A stretch of 55,594 nucleotides of DNA from Paludibacter sp. 221 (GTDB lineage Bacteria > Bacteroidota > Bacteroidia > Bacteroidales > Paludibacteraceae). The DNA lies in assembly GCF_010501035.1 (NCBI RefSeq), contig NZ_QVMH01000006.1, positions 1-55,594 of the forward strand, in the 5' to 3' direction. The first letter of the stretch is position 1. Each line of letters begins with the position of its first letter. The translations under genes and the position numbers were made by a program. Shown piece after piece: positions 16,662 through 24,378 of this stretch. The notes below the pieces were generated by a model. The model was given only the letters and a program-made list of their open reading frames with translations. It was not told where the DNA came from and searched no databases.

Positions 16662-17211
16662 CTGTCCCTCGTTTGCAACGAGGGACTAAATGGGAATCAC
16701 GTTTTAAACGTAAAACCATTAACCTCTCGTTGCAAACGAGAGGTAGGTATAATTTATTTTCGGCACAAGTTGCGCTTCGCTAAACTTGCGCCAATAGGTG
16801 AAGCAGGTAACAAATCCGATGAGACAGGTTTAACGATGGAACCTTATTTTCGGAAGCCAACCTTAGTAACATCAATGCTTTATGAAGTTCAACCTTATTA
16901 CCTTATTTTTCAGATGATTTAATAAGCTAATAAGGTTGTTGGGTTTGCAACTCTGTTATTATTACTAAGGTTCAATATAAAATAAGATTTTTGCATTGTT
17001 AACCAGATGCTTATAATGGTATATTGTTTTAAAAGCACATTCTGAAAACAACCCATATTTGGCGCAAGTTTAGCGAAGTGCAACTTGTGCCAATAGGTTT
17101 AATACCTGATATTTTTAGCTTATATATTTTAGTCCTGAAAACAACAAATAAAGCGCATGAATCACTCATACGCTTTATCTTTTTTGTCCAAATGTATAAT
17201 GAAAGAAAAAA
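16662..17211. repeat. 550-bp direct repeat, copy B
   Basis: Second copy of the 16075-16624 unit, separated from it by about 37 bp. Here both flanking palindromes are perfect (CCCTCGTTTGCAACGAGGG and CCTCTCGTTGCAAACGAGAGG). The end holds AAAGCGCATGA/TCATACGCTTT with a T-rich tail near 17151-17190, which could act as a terminator for the minus-strand operon ending at 17227. An open stretch of about 90 codons inside is not supported as a gene. Confidence 0.85.
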
Positions 17212-17226
17212 TGACTTTCTTAAGGC

Positions 17227-18054
17227 TTAAAAAACAACTGTGGCCGAATCGCCAAACAAGGTCACTTGCAAGCGCGCTTCTTTGTTTTTAGGCTTCCAGT
17301 TTGCTCTTTTTATTTCGCTTTTGCGTAATTGTATTTCGTTTTTATTGCTTCCGGTAAGATTCAGAGTTGTTATCTCGCTGTTTTCCACATTCCATGTTTT
17401 AGTGTAATCGAGGTCAATATTCAGTTCATTCACTTTGCTGTTTTTTACAATGAATCCCTGACGGCCGCCGTTCATCATCGGGCTTAAAATGTTAATGTTG
17501 CATGAGTCTATCAGAACTTTCCCGTTGGTGCTGATTTTTACATTGTTGGTTTTAATGTCTTTTATTTCGGTAGCTATTTCATTCATCCTACACACTACAT
17601 CGATATTAGAAGATGTCGGTATGTGAAAATTTAAGCCCGAAACGCTGTAGAATGTACGTTCGCTGCTATCTGTATTATAATTGCTGTAGACATCCTTTAC
17701 TTTTATCATTATGCGTAGTGTATCGCCCAACGATTTTATATCGCTGTATTGCAGTACTTCTTCGGGAAGAGAAATAGTGTTCGGAGTACTTGCATCAGTA
17801 ACGGGATGTAGATGAACAGTGCCTCCTATATACATGTTGAAATGTTTTGTCTCCGGTTCTTTTTCTATTAATATCGTTTTGAAAGGTTGTACCTCTACTT
17901 CGGTTATTTTGATTTGTGGTATATTTATCTGATTGTCGCTATAGGTGTTTTTATAATCTTTCCTGTCGGTGAATGAGAAGCCTATAATAAAGCCTATCGA
18001 CAAAATGAATATAGCCAGTATAATGCTTAATACTATTTTGGTTGTAAGTCTCAT
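17227..18054 (-). CDS. Membrane-anchored hypothetical protein
   Basis: A 275-residue protein with one N-terminal membrane segment (about residues 6-28, IVLSIILAIFILSIGFIIGF); the rest faces outward. The C-terminal half is rich in short beta strands with Asn, Thr and Val (KVLIDSCNINIL, NELNIDLDY, EITTLNLTGSNKNEI). This resembles DUF2807-type beta-helix 'adhesin head' domains, a weak resemblance. Its start overlaps the GntR stop by 4 nt (ATGA), so it is the last gene of the ABC transporter operon. Function is unknown. Confidence 0.75.
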   Translation of the reverse strand: MRLTTKIVLSIILAIFILSIGFIIGFSFTDRKDYKNTYSDNQINIPQIKITEVEVQPFKTILIEKEPETKHFNMYIGGTVHLHPVTDASTPNTISLPEEVLQYSDIKSLGDTLRIMIKVKDVYSNYNTDSSERTFYSVSGLNFHIPTSSNIDVVCRMNEIATEIKDIKTNNVKISTNGKVLIDSCNINILSPMMNGGRQGFIVKNSKVNELNIDLDYTKTWNVENSEITTLNLTGSNKNEIQLRKSEIKRANWKPKNKEARLQVTLFGDSATVVF

Positions 18055-18431
18055 ATTTGCTTATTTTTTTGTTGTTTTACATATTGATTGTACATTTCAA
18101 CTATTTTCTCCATAGGTATATCAAGCATTTGTACTTGTTTGAAAAAATCGTTGATTTCGTTTTGGAGAAAGTCGTTTTTCCTTATCGAAAGTATTTTCGC
18201 TTTAGCTCCGTTGGCTACGAAATATCCTATTCCCCGTTTGTTGTAAACAATATCCGAAGATTGCAAGTGCTCAAACGAGCGCATCACGGTGTTGAAATTT
18301 ACTTCTACCATCGAGGCATACTCTCTTACCGATGGTATTCGTTCATCTTCCTTATATGTGCCAAGCAGTATTTCGTCGCATATCCGTTCGGCTATTTGCA
18401 AGTATATTGCTTTGTTGTCTTTAAAATTCAT
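18051..18431 (-). CDS. GntR-family transcriptional regulator (YtrA-like)
   Basis: A 126-residue regulator. The winged helix-turn-helix domain begins IYLQIAERICDEILLGTYKEDERIPSVREYA-like and includes VNFNTVMRSFEHL and the wing GIGYFVANGA. A short helical tail follows and no large effector domain, which is the YtrA subfamily architecture. Such regulators usually repress the ABC transporter operon they belong to. Here the gene is third in the operon, 2 nt after the permease stop and overlapping the next gene by 4 nt. Autoregulation through the promoter at about 20330 is likely but inferred. Confidence 0.88.
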   Translation of the reverse strand: MNFKDNKAIYLQIAERICDEILLGTYKEDERIPSVREYASMVEVNFNTVMRSFEHLQSSDIVYNKRGIGYFVANGAKAKILSIRKNDFLQNEINDFFKQVQMLDIPMEKIVEMYNQYVKQQKNKQI

Positions 18432-18433
18432 AG

Positions 18434-19276
18434 TTATAAGCGTTTAATTATTTCCGATTCCCTGAATCTGAAAAATGAGATAGTCCAGTTTGCCAAGGTA
18501 AAAAACAAGAGTATACAGGTAATTATTGTAAAGCCGGTACTTTCTTCTATCCTATTCATCGAAAATGAGTCTAAAACATTTCCGAATTGTGAAAAATCAC
18601 CGTTGTAAAAAGCCATAATTGTCCATCTGCAAAGCATGATGAGTGCTCCCCAAATGATAATGCCCGCTGAGAATGTTTTTACAAATGTCGCCTTTTCCCA
18701 AAATGTAGCGCCAAGGATAAATAATGACTGGGTTAACGTGTATACACCTACCCACATAGAGAAGAAACTCCTGCTGAAAAAGACAAATGAGATATTGTTT
18801 TTACCCTCTGTAGGCATCATTCTGCCGAAATCCAACATAGGTATGTCGAACTGCGGGAACCGTATGGAAAGTATAGCCACCCGCAGCATATCGGCGAGCC
18901 ATAAGCATACAAAAAACATAATTACATATCCTACAGATACGATGAGCCAGCGTGAAAGGAATTTTTCGAGATTGGACGAAGGGTTAATCAGGTATGCGAT
19001 ACGTTTTGTCTTGTTTCTCATTGGTTCCATAAAAGTGGAGGCAGTAAAGATGCCAAAAATGAGAAACAAAATAGAAGACCACGCTAATAGCAGTATCTCC
19101 GTATCATGGGCGTAACCCTGTTCGAGGTCTTTGTAATGGTCGAAAGAGATGGAAAGGAAGATGACAAACATAATTCCAAACATGGTTAGTGCTTGTACCG
19201 AATATTGTTTCCAGTTTTCCAAAAAGTTTTTTTTGGTAACAAACCAAAAACGTTTTATACTAAATATATTATTCAT
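18434..19276 (-). CDS. ABC transporter permease-like membrane protein
   Basis: A 280-residue protein with about six hydrophobic segments (e.g. ALTMFGIMFVIFLSI, WSSILFLIFGIFTA, GYVIMFFVCLWLADML, FTIITCILLFFTLANW). It has no catalytic motif, fitting an ABC-2-type permease. It lies between the ATPase and GntR genes. The 145-bp gap before it, holding a dispersed repeat, is the only break in the operon. The exported substrate is unknown; peptide antibiotics or lipid stress signals are typical for YtrA-regulated transporters. Confidence 0.78.
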   Translation of the reverse strand: MNNIFSIKRFWFVTKKNFLENWKQYSVQALTMFGIMFVIFLSISFDHYKDLEQGYAHDTEILLLAWSSILFLIFGIFTASTFMEPMRNKTKRIAYLINPSSNLEKFLSRWLIVSVGYVIMFFVCLWLADMLRVAILSIRFPQFDIPMLDFGRMMPTEGKNNISFVFFSRSFFSMWVGVYTLTQSLFILGATFWEKATFVKTFSAGIIIWGALIMLCRWTIMAFYNGDFSQFGNVLDSFSMNRIEESTGFTIITCILLFFTLANWTISFFRFRESEIIKRL

Positions 19277-19350
19277 AATGTCTTGTTTTTGTGTTCAATA
19301 AGGTTTTATTTAAGTATTTGATAAAAAAATAATGTCGTATTTTAGCAGAC

Positions 19351-19408
19351 GAGTAAACAAGAATTTAAGGAGAAAGTACTTTTGCCTTTAAACTTTTACC
19401 TTTTACCT
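19351..19408 (+). repeat. Dispersed intergenic repeat, copy 2
   Basis: GAGTAAACAAGAATTTAAGG, then AGAAAGTACTTTTGCC and ACTTTTACC repeats, closely matching 14672-14742. It sits between the ATPase and permease genes of the operon. Confidence 0.55.
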
Positions 19409-19421
19409 CAGTAATTCGTAA

Positions 19422-20252
19422 CTAACTAAATAAAATATTGATTTTGTCCGGATTACTTAGTACGCCGTTGAAGAGTGTCTCCAGATTCAAAATACTTTCG
19501 GCGTTTTCTTTGTTTGGCAATAGCGCATTATAACCCTGAATCGAAGGCGAAATATAAATAGCCTCTTCCAGATTGATATTATTGCCTCCGTTTACAAAAT
19601 AAAGCCTTTCGCCTATTTCGGTAGCCGAAGCGTTGAGCAATACCTTGTTGTCTTCCAAGATAATAACCTGTTCTATCAGTTTCTCAACATCCTGTACCTG
19701 ATGTGTCGAGATGATGATAGTGCGCTCGTCGGTCATGTTGGAGGCAATGAACTTTTTGAACTGGCTTTTGCCCGGTATATCCAACCCGTTGGTGGGCTCG
19801 TCCATGATTAACAATGAAGTGTTGGTAGCCAAAGCAAAGCTCATGAATACCTTCTTTTTTTGTCCCATCGAAAGCGCACCCAGATTAATATCCCCATCCA
19901 GTTCAAAATGGTTCAGGTTGTCATGTAATTGTTCTTTGCTGAATTTCGGATAAAAAGGCTGGTTTAGCGCAATGTACTTTTTCAGTGAAATATTGGGCAG
20001 CGAAAATTCTTCGGGTACAATGAATATATCGCTGAGGGTGGAGGGCAAGCGCTTCGATACATTTTCACCATTATATTGTATCAGTCCGCTGCGAGGTTGC
20101 AGCAAGCCTGTCATCAGATAGAGCAAGGTAGACTTGCCCGCTCCGTTTTTACCCAAAAGGCCGCAAACTTTTCCCTGTTCTATGCTTAAGGAGAAGTTTT
20201 TGAATACCTCTTTCTTTTTGTACTTAAAGCTAATGTTATCTACTGTAATCAT
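19422..20252 (-). CDS. ABC transporter ATP-binding protein
   Basis: A 276-residue ATPase: Walker A GLLGKNGAGKSTLL, signature LSMGQKKKV, Walker B LLIMDEPTNGLD and switch STHQVQ. The start is taken at MITVDNISFKYKK (20252); the longer upstream open stretch crosses the promoter region and is not family-like. It is the first gene of the operon ATPase-permease-GntR-membrane protein and presumably energises the permease encoded at 18434-19276. The C-terminal ~70 residues are a weakly conserved extension. Confidence 0.9.
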   Translation of the reverse strand: MITVDNISFKYKKKEVFKNFSLSIEQGKVCGLLGKNGAGKSTLLYLMTGLLQPRSGLIQYNGENVSKRLPSTLSDIFIVPEEFSLPNISLKKYIALNQPFYPKFSKEQLHDNLNHFELDGDINLGALSMGQKKKVFMSFALATNTSLLIMDEPTNGLDIPGKSQFKKFIASNMTDERTIIISTHQVQDVEKLIEQVIILEDNKVLLNASATEIGERLYFVNGGNNINLEEAIYISPSIQGYNALLPNKENAESILNLETLFNGVLSNPDKINILFS

Positions 20253-20326
20253 GTTTAAATAAGGTTTAAATAATTTATTGATAGTAGTTTTTTGTGTTAA
20301 TGGTGTAATAGTATAATAGTATACCG

Positions 20327-20356
20327 CAAATATATGAATAGATTTTATATATCCAA
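20327..20356 (-). promoter_or_regulatory. Promoter of the GntR/ABC transporter operon
   Basis: On the minus strand TTG (20356-20354), 19 nt, then TATATTTG (20334-20327) fits the Bacteroidetes consensus exactly. It leaves a leader of about 70 nt before the ATPase ATG. An AT-rich GTATAATAGTATAC-like palindrome at about 20311-20324 lies at the expected start point and could be the GntR operator (inference). Confidence 0.7.
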
Positions 20357-20473
20357 ACAAATACAGAAAAAAATAAAAAAACTATTTTACAAGTGAAAAA
20401 GGTATATGCTAAATGTTGGGTTTACGTTTCAAAATAAGTTTAGTATTTTTGTGCCTTACATCAGATGTAAAAA

Positions 20474-21493
20474 ATGAATATGAATAACATGTCGGTAATA
20501 CTCCCTCCCGAATGGGCTGAACAACGCTTTGTGCAATTAACGTGGCCTCACGAAGATACTGATTGGGCATATATGCTCGATGAGGTAAATACTTGTTTTA
20601 CGGATATAGCCCGCCAAGTATCTGAACGGGAGGATTTGTTGATAGTTTGCCGTTCGGAAAAGAGGACGCGGGAGTTGTTGAAGGAGATAAACCAATCACG
20701 CATAAAGTACGTAGAGTTGCCAAGCAATGATACATGGGCGCGCGACCATGGTGGAATCACTGTTTTTAAGCATGGAAAGAGAACGGTTTTAGACTTTACG
20801 TTTAATGGTTGGGGCATGAAGTTTGCAGCCAATTTCGACAATATGCTTACCCGTCAATTGCTCGAAGAAAGCATTTTTGGTGAGGCGAGCTATGAAAACT
20901 GCCTCGATTTTGTGCTTGAAGGCGGGAGTGTCGAATCGGACGGTGAAGGTACTTTGCTTACTACGGCCGAATGTTTGCTGTCCGATAATCGTAACAACAG
21001 GTCGAAAGAAGAAATAAAGCTTATCCTGAAAGAAAGGTTGGGAGCAGAACGGATTCTTTGGCTGCATCACGGCTATTTGGCAGGCGATGATACCGATAGC
21101 CATGTAGATACTTTAGCCCGCTTTTGTACGCCTGATATTATAGCGTATGTACAATGTACTGACGAAGATGATGAGCATTATGAGGAGTTGAAAAAAATGG
21201 AGGGTGAATTGAAAGCTTTCCGGATGTCAGATGGAAAGCCCTATAATCTTTTACCACTACCCATGGCTGATGTCGTATATGATGAAGACGGTGAGCGATT
21301 GCCTGCTACTTATGCAAACTTTCTTATTATGAACGGGGCTGTATTGCTTCCTTTTTATAATTCCGAGAAAGATGAAATAGCCAGGGAACAACTGCAAAAG
21401 GCGTTTCCCGACAGGGAGATAGTAGGTGTAAACTGCCTTCCTCTGATAAAACAGCATGGTTCATTGCATTGCGTTACTATGCAGTATCCGTAA
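20474..21493 (+). CDS. aguA: Agmatine deiminase
   Basis: Converts agmatine to N-carbamoylputrescine and ammonia, the first step of the agmatine route to putrescine. Guanidino-group-modifying fold: TWPHEDTDW, NDTWARDHGG, VLEGGSVE, GDDTDSHVDTLARF, and the nucleophile Cys333 in HGSLHCVTM. The length (339 residues) is normal for the peptidyl-arginine deiminase/AguA family. A -7 box TATTTTTG lies at 20444-20451, 22 nt before the start. The partner aguB follows at 21960, with a GxxExxY gene wedged between. Confidence 0.93.
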   Translation: MNMNNMSVILPPEWAEQRFVQLTWPHEDTDWAYMLDEVNTCFTDIARQVSEREDLLIVCRSEKRTRELLKEINQSRIKYVELPSNDTWARDHGGITVFKHGKRTVLDFTFNGWGMKFAANFDNMLTRQLLEESIFGEASYENCLDFVLEGGSVESDGEGTLLTTAECLLSDNRNNRSKEEIKLILKERLGAERILWLHHGYLAGDDTDSHVDTLARFCTPDIIAYVQCTDEDDEHYEELKKMEGELKAFRMSDGKPYNLLPLPMADVVYDEDGERLPATYANFLIMNGAVLLPFYNSEKDEIAREQLQKAFPDREIVGVNCLPLIKQHGSLHCVTMQYP

Positions 21494-21494
21494 A

Positions 21495-21536
21495 TTACAC
21501 AGAGTTGAGCAGAGAATAACACGGAGGAACACAGAG
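21495..21536 (+). repeat. Left flanking repeat of the GxxExxY cassette
   Basis: TTACACAGAGTTGAGCAGAG... ACACGGAGGAACACAGAG, composed of CACAGAG/CACGGAG units. Its outer part is the inverse of the sequence at 21921-21951 (ending CTCTGTGTAA). Together they bracket the GxxExxY gene. Confidence 0.7.
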
Positions 21537-21538
21537 AT

Positions 21539-21910
21539 ATGGATTATAATAAGATTACAGAAATAATTATCGGGTGTGCTATTGAAGTACATCGCAATTT
21601 AGGTCCGGGCTTATTGGAGTCTACATACGAAGAATGTTTGGTGTATGAATTGAACAAAACAGGATTGAATGTTGTCCGTCAGGTTCCACTACCTGTTGTA
21701 TATAAGGAAATTAAACTTGAGTGTGGTTATAGGATTGATATATTGGTAGAAGATAGTGTCATTATTGAATTAAAATCTGTTGAAAATTTTACGTCTGTTC
21801 ATGAAGCACAAATCTTGACATATATGAAAATTGCAAATAAGCCGATAGGTTTACTGATAAATTTTAATGTAGCATTATTGAAAAACGGAATAAAAAGATA
21901 TAAATTTTAA
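21539..21910 (+). CDS. GxxExxY protein
   Basis: A 123-residue protein with the family-defining motif [13 protein letters not shown] and downstream [34 protein letters not shown]. The latter is a PD-(D/E)XK-like nuclease core (D...ELK). The C-terminus [19 protein letters not shown] is also characteristic. Function is unknown for the whole family. It is flanked by inverted CACAGAG-rich repeats and interrupts the aguA-aguB pair, so it appears to be an inserted cassette. Codon use is more AT-rich than aguA or aguB. Confidence 0.92.
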   Translation: MDYNKITEIIIGCAIEVHRNLGPGLLESTYEECLVYELNKTGLNVVRQVPLPVVYKEIKLECGYRIDILVEDSVIIELKSVENFTSVHEAQILTYMKIANKPIGLLINFNVALLKNGIKRYKF

Positions 21911-21951
21911 TCTCGGGTAACTCTGTGTATTCTCAGTGTTACTCTGTGTAA
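21911..21951 (+). repeat. Right flanking repeat of the GxxExxY cassette
   Basis: CTCTGTGTATTCTCAGTG then TTACTCTGTGTAA; its reverse complement starts TTACACAGAGTAACACTGAG, matching the left flank with some divergence. It ends 8 nt before the aguB start and so forms its leader. Confidence 0.7.
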
Positions 21952-21959
21952 CAAACAAT

Positions 21960-22835
21960 ATGAAAGTAGCATTAATACAACAGTCGAATACGGCGGATAT
22001 AAAAAGTAATATTCAGAAACTTGAAAACAATATCCGTTCTTGTGCTATGCAGGGGGCAGAATTAATTGTTCTACAGGAGTTGCACAATGGGCTTTATTTC
22101 TGTCAGACAGAGAATCCCGATGTGTTTGATCAGGCAGAAACCATTCCCGGCCCCTCTACCGATGCTTTTGGCAAAATAGCTAAGGAACTGGAGGTGGTTC
22201 TGGTTCTTTCTTTGTTCGAGAAAAGGGCGGCGGGACTATACCACAATACCGCTGTGGTAATAGAAAAGGATGGGACAATTGCAGGCAAATACCGTAAAAT
22301 GCACATTCCTGACGATCCGGCTTATTACGAAAAGTTTTATTTCACCCCCGGCGATTTAGGATTCGAGCCGGTTGAAACCTCTGTAGGCAAATTGGGTGTC
22401 TTGGTTTGTTGGGATCAGTGGTACCCTGAGGCTGCACGGCTCATGGCGTTGGCCGGAGCCGATGTGCTTATATACCCCACGGCCATAGGCTGGGAAAGTA
22501 CTGATGCCGATGAGGAGAAACAACGCCAGCTGGATGCATGGATTATTTCGCAACGGGCACATGCGGTGGCTAATGGCTTACATGTGTTGTCGTGCAACAG
22601 GGTGGGGTATGAGCAAGACCCTTCGGGTGTGACCAACGGTATTGAGTTTTGGGGTAATAGTTTTGTGGCAGGTCCTCAAGGTGAAATACTGATAGAAGCC
22701 GCTAATGATAAAGAAGAAAATGTAATAATAGATGTTGATTTGAAAAGAACGGAGGAAGTACGGAGGATGTGGCCGTTTTTCCGCGACAGGAGGATTGATG
22801 CTTTCGGAGATTTGACAAAACGTTGGAGAAAATAG
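21960..22835 (+). CDS. aguB: N-carbamoylputrescine amidase
   Basis: Nitrilase-superfamily enzyme that hydrolyses N-carbamoylputrescine to putrescine, CO2 and ammonia. The catalytic Glu-Lys-Cys triad is visible: Glu40 in VLQELHNG, Lys113 in YRKMHIP and Cys150 in VCWDQWYPEAAR. The ATG at 21960 (MKVALIQQS) is preferred over an in-frame codon at 21936 that lies inside the flanking repeat. The length of 291 residues is typical. It completes the pathway begun by aguA, from which it is now separated by the GxxExxY cassette. Confidence 0.93.
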   Translation: MKVALIQQSNTADIKSNIQKLENNIRSCAMQGAELIVLQELHNGLYFCQTENPDVFDQAETIPGPSTDAFGKIAKELEVVLVLSLFEKRAAGLYHNTAVVIEKDGTIAGKYRKMHIPDDPAYYEKFYFTPGDLGFEPVETSVGKLGVLVCWDQWYPEAARLMALAGADVLIYPTAIGWESTDADEEKQRQLDAWIISQRAHAVANGLHVLSCNRVGYEQDPSGVTNGIEFWGNSFVAGPQGEILIEAANDKEENVIIDVDLKRTEEVRRMWPFFRDRRIDAFGDLTKRWRK

Positions 22836-22856
22836 TGTGTTTACATAAAATTATTG

Positions 22857-22864
22857 TAAATTTG
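22857..22864 (+). promoter_or_regulatory. -7 promoter box of folA
   Basis: TAAATTTG, matching TAnnTTTG, 31 nt upstream of the folA start. No clear -33 TTG is seen at the right distance. Confidence 0.4.
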
Positions 22865-22895
22865 TAGTTCGTCCGAAATAAAAAATAAAACAATT

Positions 22896-23390
22896 ATGCC
22901 GAAAATATCTATCATTGTAGCGGTTGCAGATAATTATGCAATTGGAAAAGACAACAAATTGTTATGGCATTTGCCGGCAGATTTGAAACATTTTAAAAAT
23001 TTGACTACGGGACATACCATTGTGATGGGGCGGCGCACTTTTGAAAGCCTGCCTAATGGCCCGCTTCCCAACAGGAAGAATATAGTTTTAAGCACGGTTG
23101 TATCCGAAGGAGTGGCCGAAGGTTATTTTGAAGCAGACTCTCTTGAAGATGCTTTTGAGCTTGCCGAAAACGAATCTGAGATTTTTGTTATAGGCGGTAG
23201 CTCTATCTATAAGCAGTGTATGGATACAGCCGACTATATGTATGTGACATGGGTGCGTGCCGATTTTCAGGCAGACGCCTATTTCCCTGAAATAGATTTC
23301 GATGTATGGAAAGAAGTGTCGAGAGAAGACCACAAAGCAGACGAAAAAAATCCCTATGATTATTCTTTTGTAGAATACAGACGGATATAG
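22896..23390 (+). CDS. folA: Dihydrofolate reductase
   Basis: Reduces dihydrofolate to tetrahydrofolate with NADPH. The 164-residue sequence has the family landmarks: IIVAVADNYAIGKDNKLLWHLPADLKHF (substrate loop, catalytic acidic residue Asp in PADLK), TIVMGRRTFESL, FVIGGSSIYKQ (cofactor glycines) and a C-terminal YSFVEYRR. It has its own -7 box and terminator. Another folate gene, folB, lies at 31484. Confidence 0.96.
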   Translation: MPKISIIVAVADNYAIGKDNKLLWHLPADLKHFKNLTTGHTIVMGRRTFESLPNGPLPNRKNIVLSTVVSEGVAEGYFEADSLEDAFELAENESEIFVIGGSSIYKQCMDTADYMYVTWVRADFQADAYFPEIDFDVWKEVSREDHKADEKNPYDYSFVEYRRI

Positions 23391-23437
23391 TAGCGTTAAA
23401 AAATAAAGCTTATAGTATTATAAAACTCTTATAAATG

Positions 23438-23470
23438 AGCCTTTTGAATAAAAATTCAAAAGGCTTTTTC
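23438..23470 (+). terminator. Intrinsic terminator of folA
   Basis: Perfect 12-bp stem AGCCTTTTGAAT / ATTCAAAAGGCT with a 4-nt A loop, followed by TTTTCTTG. Confidence 0.88.
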
Positions 23471-23489
23471 TTGTTCGCCCAACATGTAT

Positions 23490-23695
23490 TTACTCTACCG
23501 GGTGTAAGTCCCTAACATGCCCTGATAGCGGGAAATGTCCAGCCGAAGGCAAGGGTGTCCATTGTGTAATCAGAATGAAGCCGTAGGTAAATTTTCCATA
23601 AAATTTACCGGAATTAATGGTTCGATGAACCGGTTAAACAAAAAAAAGAAAGGTAACAATTTGTGCTTAAAGCACCGTACGGTAAGCTGCTAAAG
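23490..23695 (+). ncRNA. Group II intron remnant (domain I portion)
   Basis: The order TACCGGGTGTAAGTCCC, CCGAAGGCAAGGGTGTCC, then CAGAATGAAGCCGTAGG reproduces the conserved 5' half of bacterial group II introns (ACCGGGTGxAAGTCCC ... AAGGCAAGGGTGTC ... AATCTGAAGGAAGCCGGAGG). A short GCACCGTACGGT near 23670 may be a scrap of domain V. There is no reverse transcriptase gene, no clear GUGYG start and no complete domain V, so it cannot splice. It occupies the 525-bp gap between folA and dtd. The rest (23700-23883) is AT-rich with nothing evident. Confidence 0.6.
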
Positions 23696-23883
23696 TTCAT
23701 GTGGTCTTGATTTTTATCTTCATGCGCTTGGAAAAAACGCCTTATTCATGTAATTTTACTTAACTAATCTTGAGCCTCTGAAAATATAATTTCGAAGCCC
23801 TACTTTAATGTAAGTTTGTCTTATTTTCTGTGAAAATTTCCCCAACTTTATACTCTTGAAAATAAAGCTCCGATATTTATTTG

Positions 23884-23891
23884 TATTTTTG
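23884..23891 (+). promoter_or_regulatory. -7 promoter box of the dtd-pssA-gldA operon
   Basis: TATTTTTG, matching TAnnTTTG, 23 nt upstream of the dtd start. No properly spaced -33 element is seen. Confidence 0.4.
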
Positions 23892-23914
23892 TCCTGTTTA
23901 TTAGTCGAAAACAT

Positions 23915-24367
23915 ATGCGTACATTAATTCAGCGGGTAAGTAAATCGAGTGTAACGGTCGAAGGGGTAGTGAAAGGAGAGGTAGGAACCGGGCTGTTGAT
24001 TCTGGTGGGCGTAGAAGATGCCGATACCGATGATGATATTGACTGGCTCACGGGTAAAATAGTGAATCTACGGATTTTTGATGACGAGGGCGGTGTGATG
24101 AACCGTTCTATACTTGACGTAGAGGGAGACGTTCTTGTGGTAAGCCAGTTTACTCTCCACGCTTCTACCAAAAAGGGCAATCGCCCGTCCTATATCAAGG
24201 CTTCGAAGCCGGATTTTGCAATTCCGATGTACGATAAATTTTGCGACGAATTGAGTCTGAAGTTGAACAAAAGGGTTCAGACAGGTGTTTTTGGAGCAGA
24301 TATGCAGGTGTCGTTAGTCAACGATGGCCCGGTTACAATTTGGATTGATAGTAAAAACAAAGAATAA
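23915..24367 (+). CDS. dtd: D-aminoacyl-tRNA deacylase
   Basis: Removes D-amino acids mischarged on tRNA. The 150-residue protein carries both active-site signatures: SQFTLHASTKKGNRPS (catalytic Thr region) and the cross-subunit NDGPVTIW (Gly-cisPro motif). It begins MRTLIQRVSKSSVTVEG like other DTDs. First of three close genes: 11 nt to pssA, then 38 nt to gldA. Confidence 0.96.
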   Translation: MRTLIQRVSKSSVTVEGVVKGEVGTGLLILVGVEDADTDDDIDWLTGKIVNLRIFDDEGGVMNRSILDVEGDVLVVSQFTLHASTKKGNRPSYIKASKPDFAIPMYDKFCDELSLKLNKRVQTGVFGADMQVSLVNDGPVTIWIDSKNKE

Positions 24368-24378
24368 AAAAGAAGGTT

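Noticed and set aside
16650-16922. A 90-codon open frame inside direct repeat copy B
   Set aside because: It consists of palindromic repeat sequence, has no recognisable motif or plausible start, and the repeat is better explained as non-coding.
15786-17220. A hidden protein gene in the 1.4-kb gap after tRNA-fMet
   Set aside because: Apart from the smpB tail, all frames are short or repeat-derived; the region is explained by the terminator, inverted repeats and tandem repeat units.
23490-23695. Riboswitch or RNase P-like RNA between folA and dtd
   Set aside because: The conserved blocks fit group II intron domain I much better, and the gap lies after a terminator and far from a start codon it could control.
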